This document shows, one piece after another, positions 29,659 to 38,511 of a DNA stretch of 64,000 nucleotides. The stretch is from Planococcus beigongshangi (lineage in GTDB: Bacteria; Bacillota; Bacilli; Bacillales_A; Planococcaceae): the NCBI RefSeq assembly GCF_016820495.1, contig NZ_JADHDU010000002.1, positions 413,001 to 477,000 of the forward strand, read 5' to 3'. The position numbers and the translations under genes are program-made. Under the pieces are notes generated by a model. The model saw nothing but the letters and a program-made list of their open reading frames with translations. It ran no database searches and had not been told where the DNA came from. Numbering within the stretch: position 1 is the first letter of the stretch; every line of letters starts with the position of its first letter.

Positions 29659-30426
29659 TCAGACTGCATGGTCGCTTCCGAAGAAGTTGCGGAACATTTG
29701 AACAGTCGTTTCACGGTTCAACGCTGCGATTGAAGTTGTCAAAGGAATACCTTTAGGGCAAGATTCAACACAGTTTTGTGAGTTACCGCAGCTTGCAAGG
29801 CCGCCTTCGCCCATGATAGCGTTCAGACGCTCGTCACGGTTCATGGCGCCAGTCGGATGCGCGTTCATCAAGCGAACTTGTGAAAGTGGCGCAGCTCCGA
29901 TGAAATCGGATTTTTCGTTGACGTTCGGGCATGCCTCAAGGCAAACACCGCAAGTCATACATTTTGAAAGTTCGTAAGCCCATTGGCGTTTACGCTCAGG
30001 CATACGTGGACCTTCGCCAAGATCATGCGTTCCATCGATCGGAACCCAAGCTTTGACTTTTTTCAATGAATCGAACATGCGGCTGCGGTCAACGATCAAG
30101 TCGCGGACAACAGGGAATGTTTTCATCGGCTGTAAACGGATCGGCTGTTCCAATTGGTCGACAAGAGCTGTACACGACTGGCGTGCTTTACCATTGATGA
30201 CCATTGAACAAGCTCCACAAACTTCCTCAAGGCAGTTCATGTCCCAGTTTACAGGTGTCGTTTTCTTCCCTTCCATATTGACAGGGTTGCGGCGGATTTC
30301 CATCAATGCCGAAATGACGTTCATGTTCGGACGGTAAGGCAATTCGAATTTCTCGAAATAGGACTCTTTATCAGTTGAATCACGGCGTTCGATTTCGAAT
30401 ATTACCGTTTTTGCTGCTTCACCCAT
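29659..30426 (-). CDS. sdhB: succinate dehydrogenase iron-sulfur subunit
   Basis: A 255-residue subunit carrying electrons from FAD to menaquinone. The [2Fe-2S] ligands are in CLEEVCGACSMVINGKARQSC. The C-terminal ferredoxin domain has CMTCGVCLEACPN and NCVESCPKGIP for the [4Fe-4S] and [3Fe-4S] centres. Third gene of sdhCAB, 32 bases after sdhA. Confidence 0.97.
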   Translation of the reverse strand: MGEAAKTVIFEIERRDSTDKESYFEKFELPYRPNMNVISALMEIRRNPVNMEGKKTTPVNWDMNCLEEVCGACSMVINGKARQSCTALVDQLEQPIRLQPMKTFPVVRDLIVDRSRMFDSLKKVKAWVPIDGTHDLGEGPRMPERKRQWAYELSKCMTCGVCLEACPNVNEKSDFIGAAPLSQVRLMNAHPTGAMNRDERLNAIMGEGGLASCGNSQNCVESCPKGIPLTTSIAALNRETTVQMFRNFFGSDHAV

Positions 30427-30458
30427 AGTAATTTTATCTCCCTTCTTTGACTCAAAAC

Positions 30459-32207
30459 TTATGCTTTGGCTGAATAATCACGCTTGCGCGGCGGAATCAG
30501 TGAAGTATCCACATCTTCATAATGGAAGATTGGCGCATCGTAGCCATTGAATTTCGCCATAGTCGTTTTCAAGAATTCTTCATCGTTACGTTCCGGGAAA
30601 TCAGGTTTGTAGTGAGCTCCGCGGCTCTCATTGCGGTTCAACGCTCCAAGTGTGATCACTCGTGCTAAATGTAGCATATTTTTCAGCTGACGTGTGAACA
30701 TTGCGCCTTGATTGCTCCAGAGTTGTGTATCTGTGATGTTGATATTATTGAAACGCTCAAGCAATTCCTGGATTTTCTCGTCCGTTTTCTGAAGACGATC
30801 GTTGTAGCGTACAACTGTAACGTTATCCGTCATCCACTCACCAAGTTCCTTGTGAAGGACATAAGCGTTTTCCGTACCATTCAATGACAGGATCTCATCC
30901 CATTTGCGCTGCTCTTCAGCAACCGCAGCATCAAAGATGTCTTCCGGCATATCTTCAGCAAGCACTTCAAGGCCTTTGATGTAATCAAGCGCATTTGGTC
31001 CAGCAACCATTCCGCCGTAAATTGCGGAAAGAAGCGAGTTTGCGCCCAGACGGTTTGCACCGTGCTGAGAATAATCACATTCGCCGGCAGCCAAAACGCC
31101 TGGAATGCTAGTCATCTGATGGTCATCAACCCATAATCCGCCCATTGAATAATGGACTGCCGGGAAGATTTTCATCGGAACTTTCCGTGGGTCATCGCCT
31201 GTGAATTTCTCATAGATCTCGATGATTCCGCCAAGTTTGATATCTAATTCTTTCGGATCTTTGTGTGACAGATCCAGGTAAACCATGTTTTCACCGTTGA
31301 TGCCAAGCTTTTGGTTAACGCAGACATCGAAGATTTCGCGGGTCGCGATATCACGGGGAACCAAGTTACCGTAGGCCGGATATTTTTCTTCGAGGAAATA
31401 CCAAGGTTTTCCGTCTTTATATGTCCAGATACGTCCACCTTCACCGCGTGCCGATTCAGACATCAAACGAAGTTTGTCGTCTCCCGGAATCGCAGTCGGG
31501 TGAATCTGGATAAATTCACCATTTGCATAATAAGCGCCTTGCTGATAAACGATAGAAGCCGCTGAACCTGTGTTGATCACAGAGTTCGTCGATTTTCCGA
31601 AGATGATTCCAGGTCCGCCGGTAGCCATGATGACAGCATCGCCGCGGAACGCTTTGATTTCCATTGTCGTCATGTTCTGTGCAGTGATTCCGCGGCTGAC
31701 GCCGTTTTCATCCAGAACAAGTCCAAGGAATTCCCATCCTTCGTATTTCTGTACAAGACCGCTTACTTCGTGGCGGCGCACCTGCTCATCAAGTGCATAA
31801 AGCAATTGCTGGCCAGTCGTCGCACCGGCAAATGCCGTTCTGTGGTGCATCGTTCCACCGAAGCGGCGGAAATCGAGCAAGCCTTCAGGCGTACGGTTAA
31901 ACATGACGCCCATGCGGTCAAGCAGGCGGATAATCGCTGGTGCCGCATCTGTCATCGCTTTGACTGGACGCTGGTTGGCAAGGAAATCCCCGCCGTATAC
32001 CGTGTCGTCAAAGTGGATATCCGGTGAATCGCCTTCACCTTTTGTATTTACCGCTCCGTTGATGCCGCCCTGTGCACACACTGAGTGGGATCTTTTAACC
32101 GGAACGATGGAAAATAAATCGATTGACGCGCCAGCCTCTGCGCCTTTAACAGCCGCCATTAAACCGGCAAGCCCGCCACCGACAATTATAAGTTTGCCTT
32201 TCGCCAT
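30459..32207 (-). CDS. sdhA: succinate dehydrogenase flavoprotein subunit
   Basis: A 582-residue FAD subunit oxidising succinate. The dinucleotide fold is IIVGGGLAGLMAAVKGAE, and the covalent FAD site lies in RSHSVCAQGGINGAV (His). HPTAIPGDDKLRLMSESARGEGG carries catalytic residues, and the Arg region RLGANSLLSAIYGG follows. The ATG at 32207 is preferred over a GTG at 32219 that crowds the ribosome site GAGGAG. Confidence 0.97.
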   Translation of the reverse strand: MAKGKLIIVGGGLAGLMAAVKGAEAGASIDLFSIVPVKRSHSVCAQGGINGAVNTKGEGDSPDIHFDDTVYGGDFLANQRPVKAMTDAAPAIIRLLDRMGVMFNRTPEGLLDFRRFGGTMHHRTAFAGATTGQQLLYALDEQVRRHEVSGLVQKYEGWEFLGLVLDENGVSRGITAQNMTTMEIKAFRGDAVIMATGGPGIIFGKSTNSVINTGSAASIVYQQGAYYANGEFIQIHPTAIPGDDKLRLMSESARGEGGRIWTYKDGKPWYFLEEKYPAYGNLVPRDIATREIFDVCVNQKLGINGENMVYLDLSHKDPKELDIKLGGIIEIYEKFTGDDPRKVPMKIFPAVHYSMGGLWVDDHQMTSIPGVLAAGECDYSQHGANRLGANSLLSAIYGGMVAGPNALDYIKGLEVLAEDMPEDIFDAAVAEEQRKWDEILSLNGTENAYVLHKELGEWMTDNVTVVRYNDRLQKTDEKIQELLERFNNINITDTQLWSNQGAMFTRQLKNMLHLARVITLGALNRNESRGAHYKPDFPERNDEEFLKTTMAKFNGYDAPIFHYEDVDTSLIPPRKRDYSAKA

Positions 32208-32252
32208 TTTGGTATTCACTCCTCTTTTAATTAACCAATGATCGATTCGTTA

Positions 32253-32861
32253 TTAAACGAATGCCAATAAAGCGCGGACACCGATTACAGACAATACTAC
32301 AAACACCAGAAGTGTGAAGTAAGTCGAATAACGCTGAGCTTTCTCGGATTGAGTAATTCCCCAAGTAACCAGGAATGACCACAGGCCGTTCGCCAAGTGG
32401 AATACCGCTGTGATTACACCGACAACATAGAATGCGAACATCCAAGGGTTGCCTAAAATATTGGCCATCATGTTGAAATCGGCTTCAGCGGCACCGATTG
32501 CCACCTGGAAGCGCGTTTCAAATACGTGCCATGCGATGAAGACCACAAGGAATACTCCCGTATAACGCTGGGCAGTAAACAGGATATTGCGCATATAGCT
32601 GTAATGTCCCGGATTGTTCTTTGCAGTGAAAGCTATGTATACACCGTAGAAAGCATGATACATAATCGGCAGATAAATAACGAAAATCTCCAGGAAGATT
32701 ACGAACGGAAGGTTCGCCATGAAGTGGGATGCGTTGTTAAATGCCTCAACACCTTGTGTTGCGAAGTGGTTGACGATTAAATGCTGTGTAAGGAATATAC
32801 CGATAGGAATGATTCCGAGCAATGAATGCAACCTGCGCAATAAAAATTCACGATTTTCCAA
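32253..32861 (-). CDS. sdhC: succinate dehydrogenase cytochrome b558 subunit
   Basis: A 202-residue membrane anchor with five helices and two haem groups, linking SdhAB to menaquinone. NREFLLRRLHSLLGIIPIGIF matches the B. subtilis start, with TTG 32861 as initiation codon behind GAGGAGGG. Histidines in RRLHSLLG, TQHLIVNH, MYHAFYG and FHLANG are candidate haem ligands. Exactly the B. subtilis length. It is transcribed from the divergent promoter at 32973-33001. Confidence 0.94.
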   Translation of the reverse strand: MENREFLLRRLHSLLGIIPIGIFLTQHLIVNHFATQGVEAFNNASHFMANLPFVIFLEIFVIYLPIMYHAFYGVYIAFTAKNNPGHYSYMRNILFTAQRYTGVFLVVFIAWHVFETRFQVAIGAAEADFNMMANILGNPWMFAFYVVGVITAVFHLANGLWSFLVTWGITQSEKAQRYSTYFTLLVFVVLSVIGVRALLAFV

Positions 32862-32930
32862 AACTTTTACCCTCCTCAAAACATTAATAAGGCAGCAAAC
32901 AGAGCAATCGATATTTTACGAAAGCATCCA

Positions 32931-33001
32931 TTGACTGCATAAATCATCATGATACAATAATATGACATATTTATTGTACTCCGCTCAATTAGGAGCGTCA
33001 A
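32931..33001. promoter_or_regulatory. overlapping divergent promoters of sdhCAB and yslB
   Basis: Minus strand toward sdhC: TTGACG (complement of 32996-33001), 17 bases, TACAAT (complement of 32973-32978). Plus strand toward yslB: TTGACT 32931-32936, 16 bases, TACAAT 32953-32958. The two -10 boxes form the arms of a perfect inverted repeat, TACAATAA-N10-TTATTGTA (32953-32978), so the promoters face away from each other over a shared 26-bp palindrome. Confidence 0.78.
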
Positions 33002-33064
33002 GGCAACTTGCCTTTATTCAGAAGATTCCCTTCGGGGTTTCTACATATTGAAAGTTGGTTTACG

Positions 33065-33466
33065 ATGACTGTTAAAGAACCTGAAATCACCGATCATTTC
33101 GGTTATGAAATTATTCGCGATTATGTATTATCAGATATTCTGGGCAAACACGAAAGCGACCTCCTCTATTGGGCCGGCAAATCACTCGCCCGCAAATTCC
33201 CTCTTTTTTCATTGGACGAGGCGGCCGGATTCTTTGCCGAAGCCGGATTCGGCAAATTGGTGCTCGAAAAATCCGGAAAAGGCGAAACGACCTTCGTTCT
33301 GCACCCTCTAAAGGTGGAAAACCGCTGCTTCAAGTTGGAGGCCGGCTTTTTGGCGGAGCAAAAGCAGAAAATCGACGGTTTCTTGACGGAAGCATATGAA
33401 GAAGTGCTGCCGCGGAAGAAAATTGTCCGAATCACCTTAAAAACAGACGTGCGCGAACTCTTTTGA
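33065..33466 (+). CDS. yslB: YslB-family (DUF2507) protein
   Basis: A 133-residue soluble protein of the YslB/DUF2507 family, of unknown biochemical function, related to small-molecule-binding V4R-like folds. Recognised from ITDHFGYEIIRDYVLSDILGKHESDLLYWAGKSLARKFP and from its position beside sdhC. ATG 33065 is chosen because it gives the family N-terminus; the ribosome site is weak, and an in-frame ATG at 33008 would add 19 residues. Confidence 0.85.
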   Translation: MTVKEPEITDHFGYEIIRDYVLSDILGKHESDLLYWAGKSLARKFPLFSLDEAAGFFAEAGFGKLVLEKSGKGETTFVLHPLKVENRCFKLEAGFLAEQKQKIDGFLTEAYEEVLPRKKIVRITLKTDVRELF

Positions 33467-33485
33467 ATGGAATATGAAGTCGATC

Positions 33486-33519
33486 TGGCCGTCTCACGGG
33501 TGTGGGGCGGTTTTTTTTG
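33486..33519 (+). terminator. probable terminator of yslB
   Basis: GGCCGTCTCAC and GTGTGGGGCGG can pair with bulges, followed by eight T. The stem is imperfect. Confidence 0.5.
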
Positions 33520-33552
33520 CGGGGATTTTTGAGGTTGTGGGCGGTGAGCCGG

Positions 33553-33650
33553 ATTTGTGCGCGGGAGAGCTATCGTTGTGCGCGGGAGAATGGTGTTTGT
33601 GCGCGGGAAACGACTTTTTATGCGCGAGAGAACCTCGTTTGTGCTCAACT
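33553..33650. repeat. 21-bp degenerate tandem array
   Basis: About five units spaced 21-22 bases, core TTTGTGCGCGGGAGAA followed by about five variable bases; the last unit is degenerate (TTTGTGCTCAACTTAG). The constant-plus-variable design resembles the 20-bp arrays, but the sequence is different. It lies at the 3' side of the NERD gene at 33717. Confidence 0.8.
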
Positions 33651-33676
33651 TAGTAATAATCTCTCATTCCAATAAA

Positions 33677-33707
33677 ATAAAACACCCTCATTAAGAAGGT
33701 GTTTTTA
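33677..33707 (-). terminator. terminator of NERD gene 1
   Basis: AAACACCTTCTTAATGAGGGTGTTT forms a stem, followed on the minus strand by TATTTTATT. Confidence 0.8.
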
Positions 33708-33716
33708 TTGGATGAA

Positions 33717-34670
33717 TTATTTTTCCGAAAGATATTTGCGGTTTCTCTTGCTGCCTATCGTCATCAGGTTGGCAGCTGAAAGAATACGGAAAGCTGCATG
33801 CCTCGACTTAATACCGGTAAAACGCCGAAATTCTCTGCTGTCGATTTCTTTACTGACCAAAGTGAAATACTCCTGCAGAGCCAACTCATGAGCATTTGTG
33901 CTTTGGCCTCCACACATATTACATCTCCAAATTTTATAAAGACGCTCCACCGCTATCTGTCCGCACTCGCTGCATTTCACGCCCGTCTTCAACTCACGCG
34001 GGTCAATCCGGTAATATTCACATAAAGGCGGCCGCTCGTAGGGGCACAGATTTGATTCGATGAGACGGCGGGTTTTGATCGGCCTAGGGGAGTCGGCCAA
34101 AGGTTCATGCATCTCAAGAATCCTGTAAAGTTCCTCAATCACCTGATACGTTTTGCAGATGTGCTTGCCGGCCGGCTTGGCAATAAATTCACAGTGCCTG
34201 GATGTGAATGCGACCATTCCGGTGATCGGGGGATGCCCGATTTTCTTTTTGTTCAGCCATACTTCCAAAAACCGTTCATGCTTGGACAGCTGCACCAAGG
34301 GATCCTCAAACACGCCTTTCTCCCCCTCAGTGTTGAATCTATAAAATTCGGAAGTCACTTCATCAAAATGGATTCTGCCGCTGATATTCTTCGACTCGAT
34401 GATGATGATACAGCGTGGAGTCACCAGCAGGCCATCGAGCTGCACCTTCCAATTACCGAACTGCAGTCCGACATCCCATAATAATTCATAAGGTTCGGGC
34501 CAATGAAATTCAATCATCTTCGAAACCAGCCTCTTCTCCCCTTGCCAGCCTGCTTCGTAACGGTAAAACTCCTTTTTCAAATAGTCTTGTTCCGGATGCC
34601 TTTCCGGCAAGCGGTCCAACAAAAGGTTAACACCTTCCCACATTTTTAAGCTTTTCTCCCCGATCCCCAT
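33717..34670 (-). CDS. NERD-domain protein with C-terminal zinc ribbon (paralogue 1)
   Basis: A 317-residue protein with a nuclease-related (NERD) domain at about residues 40-160. The PD-(D/E)xK-like triad is intact: Asp79 in VQLDGLLV, then Glu92 and Lys94 in IIIIESKN. A four-cysteine zinc ribbon follows (CSECGQ...CNMCGG), then a short C-terminal helical region. This suggests nucleic-acid binding or cleavage; the real substrate is unknown. AGAGG precedes the ATG. It is absent from this place in B. subtilis (between lysC and yslB), so it is accessory. A clear paralogue lies at 62500-63444. Repeat elements flank both. Confidence 0.85.
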   Translation of the reverse strand: MGIGEKSLKMWEGVNLLLDRLPERHPEQDYLKKEFYRYEAGWQGEKRLVSKMIEFHWPEPYELLWDVGLQFGNWKVQLDGLLVTPRCIIIIESKNISGRIHFDEVTSEFYRFNTEGEKGVFEDPLVQLSKHERFLEVWLNKKKIGHPPITGMVAFTSRHCEFIAKPAGKHICKTYQVIEELYRILEMHEPLADSPRPIKTRRLIESNLCPYERPPLCEYYRIDPRELKTGVKCSECGQIAVERLYKIWRCNMCGGQSTNAHELALQEYFTLVSKEIDSREFRRFTGIKSRHAAFRILSAANLMTIGSKRNRKYLSEK

Positions 34671-34764
34671 CGCTTCCTCTCCGTTAAGTTAACTGAATTA
34701 TAGCACTACTGTACAGGAGAAAGATGACAACTTCTGCTTCTTTCCGATATAAAATTCAAGCCCT

Positions 34765-34821
34765 GATTTGAAAGCAGTCCGCGGCTGCGGACTGCCCAGT
34801 GGGCGGGGTGCGCCCCGCCCG
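34765..34821. repeat. double-hairpin GC-rich element, copy 2
   Basis: Same architecture as 17935-17991: GATTTGAAAGCAGTCCGC, loop GGCT, GCGGACTGC, CCCAGT, then GGGCGGGG-tgcg-CCCCGCCC. Only the loop bases differ, as expected of a conserved folded structure. Confidence 0.88.
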
Positions 34822-34938
34822 ATTTCAGGTACTAAGGGGTTCCGTCTTTTGCTTTGGGTATGAGTAATAATGATGCTCCGCGTTTGACTTAGATGGGGGT
34901 GATAATAAGCTTCATCTTTTTCCTTCCATAATAAATAT

Positions 34939-34970
34939 GAAAAGACCCGGCGATCGAATCGCCGAGTCTA
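34939..34970 (-). terminator. second hairpin terminator downstream of lysC
   Basis: AGACTCGGCGAT-tcg-ATCGCCGGGTCT followed by TTTT on the minus strand. It is redundant with the lysC terminator at 35054-35088, or ends an unknown short RNA. Confidence 0.65.
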
Positions 34971-35053
34971 CCATAATTGCCATTCAGTTTTTATTTATTT
35001 CATCAATTTCCACGCGGTGTAAGTCTGAGTGCAAACACACTTCCCACCACGCA

Positions 35054-35088
35054 CAAAAAAAGAAAGGGAAACTCCCCCTCCTTCCTTT
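35054..35088 (-). terminator. terminator of lysC
   Basis: An imperfect stem AAAGGAAGGAGGGG/TTTCCCTTTCTTT with a T7 run directly after the lysC stop. Confidence 0.65.
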
Positions 35089-35563
35089 ACCCCAAGCCAT
35101 ACGCCTCGTGCAGCGTATTTGCGGCTTTTTCCATATCCGATTCAGGCACCACCACGGAGACTTTGATCTCCGATGTGCTGACCATCTTCACCGGTGTCCC
35201 GGACGTGCGCAGAATATCGAACATGCGGGCAGCGACACCCGGATTCGAGACCATGCCGGATCCGACGATGGAAACTTTCGAAAGCCCGACTTCAAACTCG
35301 CTCGATTTGAAGCCGATCGCTTCTTTATTGTCTTCAAGTACGCGGCGCGCTTCTTCAAGACTTTCCTCTTTTATTGAAAATGAAACGGAAGGCGGGAATT
35401 CCTCCGAAATACTTTGGACAATGATATCGACGTCGATATGGTTCCCCGCCAATGTCATGAAGATGTTCGCGAGTGAACCGTTGAAGGGTTTATTGTATGT
35501 AACGGTTACACGGGCGATTCCGGGCTCGAATGCGACGCCCCGGACGATCAGATTTTTTTCCAC
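35087..35563 (-). other. probable internal translation start: aspartokinase beta subunit
   Basis: GTG at 35563 is in frame with lysC and has AGAGGTG six bases upstream. It would give a 158-residue product starting at VEKNLIVRGVAFEPG and containing both ACT domains. B. subtilis LysC is known to be an alpha2beta2 enzyme made by this kind of internal start. Confidence 0.6.
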
Positions 35564-36298
35564 AGTTATCACCTCTTGTATGATAGTTCCCGGTTCGTCT
35601 GACATGCTCGACCGGACGGTTAACGGGACATTATTGTTCTTTGCAAATTCAACAGCACGGGGATGCAGCACGCCGGCACCCAGATTGGCGAGCTCAAGCA
35701 TTTCGTCATAGGAGATCTGCTCCAGCTTGCGGGCGCCCCGTACGAAGCGCGGGTCTGATGTATAGACGCCGTCAACGTCTGTGTAGATATCGCATTTCTC
35801 GGCGCTGAGTGCCGCCGCCAGCGCAACGGCTGTCGTATCAGATCCTCCGCGGCCAAGTGTTGTAATGTTGCCGATCCGGTCGACGCCCTGGAATCCGGCA
35901 ACGACCGCGAAAAAGCCATTGGCCAGAACAGCTTCGAGACGGCCTGTATGGATCTGTTCGATGCGGGCGTTGCGCGGCACCGATTCCGTCTCGATGCCTG
36001 CCTGCCAGCCCGTGAACGATACAGCTTCATGCCCCAGCTGCTTGAAAGCCATTGCGAGCAGCGAAATCGTCACTTGTTCGCCGGTCGCGAGCAGCATATC
36101 CATCTCGCGCTTCGGCGGCTCGGCTGAAATTTCCGATGCAAGCCCGAGCAGTGTGTCGGTCGTTTTGCCCATCGCCGAGACAACGATGACCACCCGTTTA
36201 CCCTGTTCTTTTTCAGCAATCGCCTTTTTTGCCACTTCCATGATTTTCTCCGGTGTTGCTACAGACGTACCGCCAAATTTCATTACTACCGTTTTCAT
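35087..36298 (-). CDS. lysC: aspartokinase, lysine-regulated
   Basis: A 403-residue kinase phosphorylating aspartate at the head of the lysine/threonine/methionine pathway. VMKFGGTSVATPEKI is the kinase signature, and GRGGSDTTAVALAAAL the Asp-kinase core. Two C-terminal ACT domains (from about residue 260) bind effector. ATG 36298 (MKTVVMKFGG) is preferred over an in-frame start at 36355. The leader is a lysine riboswitch. An internal GTG at 35563 with a strong ribosome site probably gives a separate beta subunit, as known for B. subtilis LysC. Confidence 0.95.
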   Translation of the reverse strand: MKTVVMKFGGTSVATPEKIMEVAKKAIAEKEQGKRVVIVVSAMGKTTDTLLGLASEISAEPPKREMDMLLATGEQVTISLLAMAFKQLGHEAVSFTGWQAGIETESVPRNARIEQIHTGRLEAVLANGFFAVVAGFQGVDRIGNITTLGRGGSDTTAVALAAALSAEKCDIYTDVDGVYTSDPRFVRGARKLEQISYDEMLELANLGAGVLHPRAVEFAKNNNVPLTVRSSMSDEPGTIIQEVITVEKNLIVRGVAFEPGIARVTVTYNKPFNGSLANIFMTLAGNHIDVDIIVQSISEEFPPSVSFSIKEESLEEARRVLEDNKEAIGFKSSEFEVGLSKVSIVGSGMVSNPGVAARMFDILRTSGTPVKMVSTSEIKVSVVVPESDMEKAANTLHEAYGLG

Positions 36299-36390
36299 CC
36301 ATTCTTCACTCCCACATATAATGTGGCCCTCACTGTGAAAAGTGCCGGCGTCCATTCAGCCCCGAGGGGCCGGACGCCGGAACCAGACAC

Positions 36391-36428
36391 AAAAAAAGGC
36401 AGCCCGCCGGTGAACCGGCAAACTACCT
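36391..36428 (-). terminator. lysine riboswitch expression-platform terminator
   Basis: GGTAGTTTGCCGG pairs with CCGGCGGGCTGCC, followed by seven T. Confidence 0.85.
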
Positions 36429-36626
36429 CTTTCATCATGTACGAAATATTACGTCCATGTGAGATAGCCCTCCAGAGTACGACTCTGACAGCCCTGCATC
36501 TCTTAAATGCAGAACCAGCATGTTCGGCTGCAGCCTTCACACACTTCGGCGACCGTCCCTTTCCCCATCCTTCACAGATTCTGCAAATCTCCGGATGGCT
36601 ACTCTTGACGTCCGCGCCTCTATCAC
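36391..36626 (-). promoter_or_regulatory. lysine riboswitch (L box) of lysC
   Basis: The aptamer is the complement of about 36459-36626: GTGATAGAGGCGCGGACG pairs at the base with CTATCTCAC, with the internal GTCAAGAGTAGCC, GGGGAAAGGG and AAGGCTGCAGCCGAA segments typical of the L box. A terminator stem with GCCGG-ttca-CCGGC and a T7 run lies at 36391-36428. Lysine binding is expected to stop transcription before lysC. Confidence 0.92.
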
Positions 36627-36670
36627 CACTTTTTAAAGTGATTCAATTATGGTACTACGATAACACGAAC

Positions 36671-38464
36671 TCAATCCGATGACAACGTCTCTTCCGCAAA
36701 ATATTGCTGGATTGATTCCGCTATCTTTTGCGGCATGCCCGCTTCCTTCAATTGAGCTGTGTCCGCTTCTTTGATTCGTTTGACGGATCCAAAATGCTTG
36801 AGCAGCTGCTGTTTGCGTTTCGGGCCCACGCCTTCCAGTCCGTCCAGCGCCGAGACGATCGAATTCTTGCCTCGTAATTGGCGGTGGAATGTGATGACGA
36901 ACCGGTGGACTTCATCCTGGATGCGCTGCATCAGGTAGAACGCTTCGCTCGTCCGTTTCAACGGTACGACTTCGACCGGATCGCCGTATAATAATTGCGA
37001 CGTCTGGTGTTTGGCATCTTTCGCCAGCCCTGCAATCGGGATCGATAAACCAAGTTCATCTTCCAAAATCTCACGGGCCGATGACATCTGGCCTTTCCCT
37101 CCGTCAATGACAATCAAATCGGGAAGCGGCAATCCGTCTTTCAGCACACGCGAATAGCGGCGCCGGATGACTTCCCGCATCGCTGCGTAATCATCGGGCT
37201 TCGATCCCGTGCGCGTTTTATACTTACGGTAATCTTTTTTCGAGGGTTTGCCGTCGATGAACGTAATCATCGCAGATACCGCATCTGCGCCTTGGATATG
37301 CGAGTTGTCGAACGCTTCGATACGCAGAGGCGTTTCGATGTTCATTGCTTCGCCGAGTTCCTGGCATGCCCCGATCGTCCGTTCTTCCTGGCGCTCCAGC
37401 AGCTGGAATTTCTCTTTAATGGAGATTTCAGCATTCTTCTTCGCCAGCAGGACAAGGTCTTTCTTCTTACCGCGCTGCGGCACAAGTGTGCGGACGCCGA
37501 GCCATTCTTTCACCAGCTCTGCATCTACGCCCTCCGGCAATAGGATCTCATTCGGTTTCACATGATTCGACTTCTCGTAAAACTGGCCGAGATACGTCAT
37601 GAATTCTTCCTGCGGATCGCGGTAGAGCGGGAATAAGGAGACATCCCGTTCGATCAGTTTGCCCTGGCGCACGAAAAAGACCTGCACACACATCCAGCCT
37701 TTGTCGACGGCATAGCCGAAAACATCGCGGTTGGTGAAATCATTCATCGCCATTTTCTGTTTTTCCATGACGTTTTCAATGTGGCTGATCTGGTCCCGGT
37801 ATTCTTTGGCCCGTTCAAACTCAAGGTTCTCCGAGGCTTCGGACATTTTCTCCACGAGATCCTCTTTGACCTCGCGGAACCCGCCATTCAGGAATCTGGT
37901 GATCTCATCGATCATTTCCGTATAGGTCTCTTTTTCCACCGGCTTGATGCAAGGTGCCAGGCATTGCCCCATATGATAATAAAGGCAGGCCCGGTCCGGC
38001 ATCTGATGGCATTTCCGCAATGGGTAAAGACGGTCGAGCAGCTTTTTCGTGGCACTTGCCGAATAGCCGTTCGGATATGGCCCGAAATATTTGCCTTTAT
38101 CTTTTTTGACCTGCCGCGTAATGATCAGCTTTGGATGGCGTTCTGCCGTGATCTTGAGGTAAGGATAGGATTTATCGTCTTTCAGCATGATATTGTATTT
38201 CGGATCATGCTTTTTGATGAGGTTCAATTCCAGGATCAGCGCTTCTTTTTCAGAAGTCGTGACGATGTATTCGAAATCCTCGATTTCATTGACCAGCCGC
38301 TGTGTTTTGGCGTCGTGGCTGCCTGTAAAATACGAACGCACCCGATTTTTCAGCACCTTCGCCTTGCCGACATAGATGACCGTTTCCTGCCGGTCCTTCA
38401 TCAGATAGCAGCCGGGCTGATCAGGGAGCACCGCCAATTTGTGTTGGATCATTGTATTTGCCAT
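36671..38464 (-). CDS. uvrC: excinuclease ABC subunit C
   Basis: A 597-residue dual-incision nuclease of nucleotide excision repair. It has an N-terminal GIY-YIG domain ([20 protein letters not shown]), a UVR UvrB-contact motif ([21 protein letters not shown]), an RNase-H-like C-terminal nuclease ([17 protein letters not shown]) and helix-hairpin-helix repeats near [24 protein letters not shown] precedes ATG 38464. Same neighbours as B. subtilis (trxA and lysC). Confidence 0.97.
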   Translation of the reverse strand: MANTMIQHKLAVLPDQPGCYLMKDRQETVIYVGKAKVLKNRVRSYFTGSHDAKTQRLVNEIEDFEYIVTTSEKEALILELNLIKKHDPKYNIMLKDDKSYPYLKITAERHPKLIITRQVKKDKGKYFGPYPNGYSASATKKLLDRLYPLRKCHQMPDRACLYYHMGQCLAPCIKPVEKETYTEMIDEITRFLNGGFREVKEDLVEKMSEASENLEFERAKEYRDQISHIENVMEKQKMAMNDFTNRDVFGYAVDKGWMCVQVFFVRQGKLIERDVSLFPLYRDPQEEFMTYLGQFYEKSNHVKPNEILLPEGVDAELVKEWLGVRTLVPQRGKKKDLVLLAKKNAEISIKEKFQLLERQEERTIGACQELGEAMNIETPLRIEAFDNSHIQGADAVSAMITFIDGKPSKKDYRKYKTRTGSKPDDYAAMREVIRRRYSRVLKDGLPLPDLIVIDGGKGQMSSAREILEDELGLSIPIAGLAKDAKHQTSQLLYGDPVEVVPLKRTSEAFYLMQRIQDEVHRFVITFHRQLRGKNSIVSALDGLEGVGPKRKQQLLKHFGSVKRIKEADTAQLKEAGMPQKIAESIQQYFAEETLSSD

Positions 38465-38478
38465 TTTCTCACCCTATT

Positions 38479-38508
38479 AAAAAACCGGGCCATCCAGGAC
38501 CCGGTTAA
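38479..38508 (-). terminator. terminator of trxA
   Basis: AACCGGGTCCTGGATGGCCCGGTT, followed by TTTT on the minus strand, between trxA and uvrC. Confidence 0.85.
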
Positions 38509-38511
38509 GAA

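Larger units (their letters stand above)
34671..35086. other. intergenic region between lysC and NERD gene 1
   Basis: No gene recognised. It holds the second copy of the double-hairpin element (34765-34821), an extra terminator-like hairpin (34943-34968) and the lysC terminator. Confidence 0.75.

Noticed and set aside
33166..33648. 160-codon minus-strand reading frame opposite yslB and the 21-bp array
   Set aside because: Low-complexity Arg/Pro/Thr composition arises from the repeat and from the complement of yslB. No ribosome site or family match.
34859..34891. Ten-codon plus-strand frame starting ATGAGTAATAATGATGC
   Set aside because: Too short and without a ribosome site to support as a gene or leader peptide.
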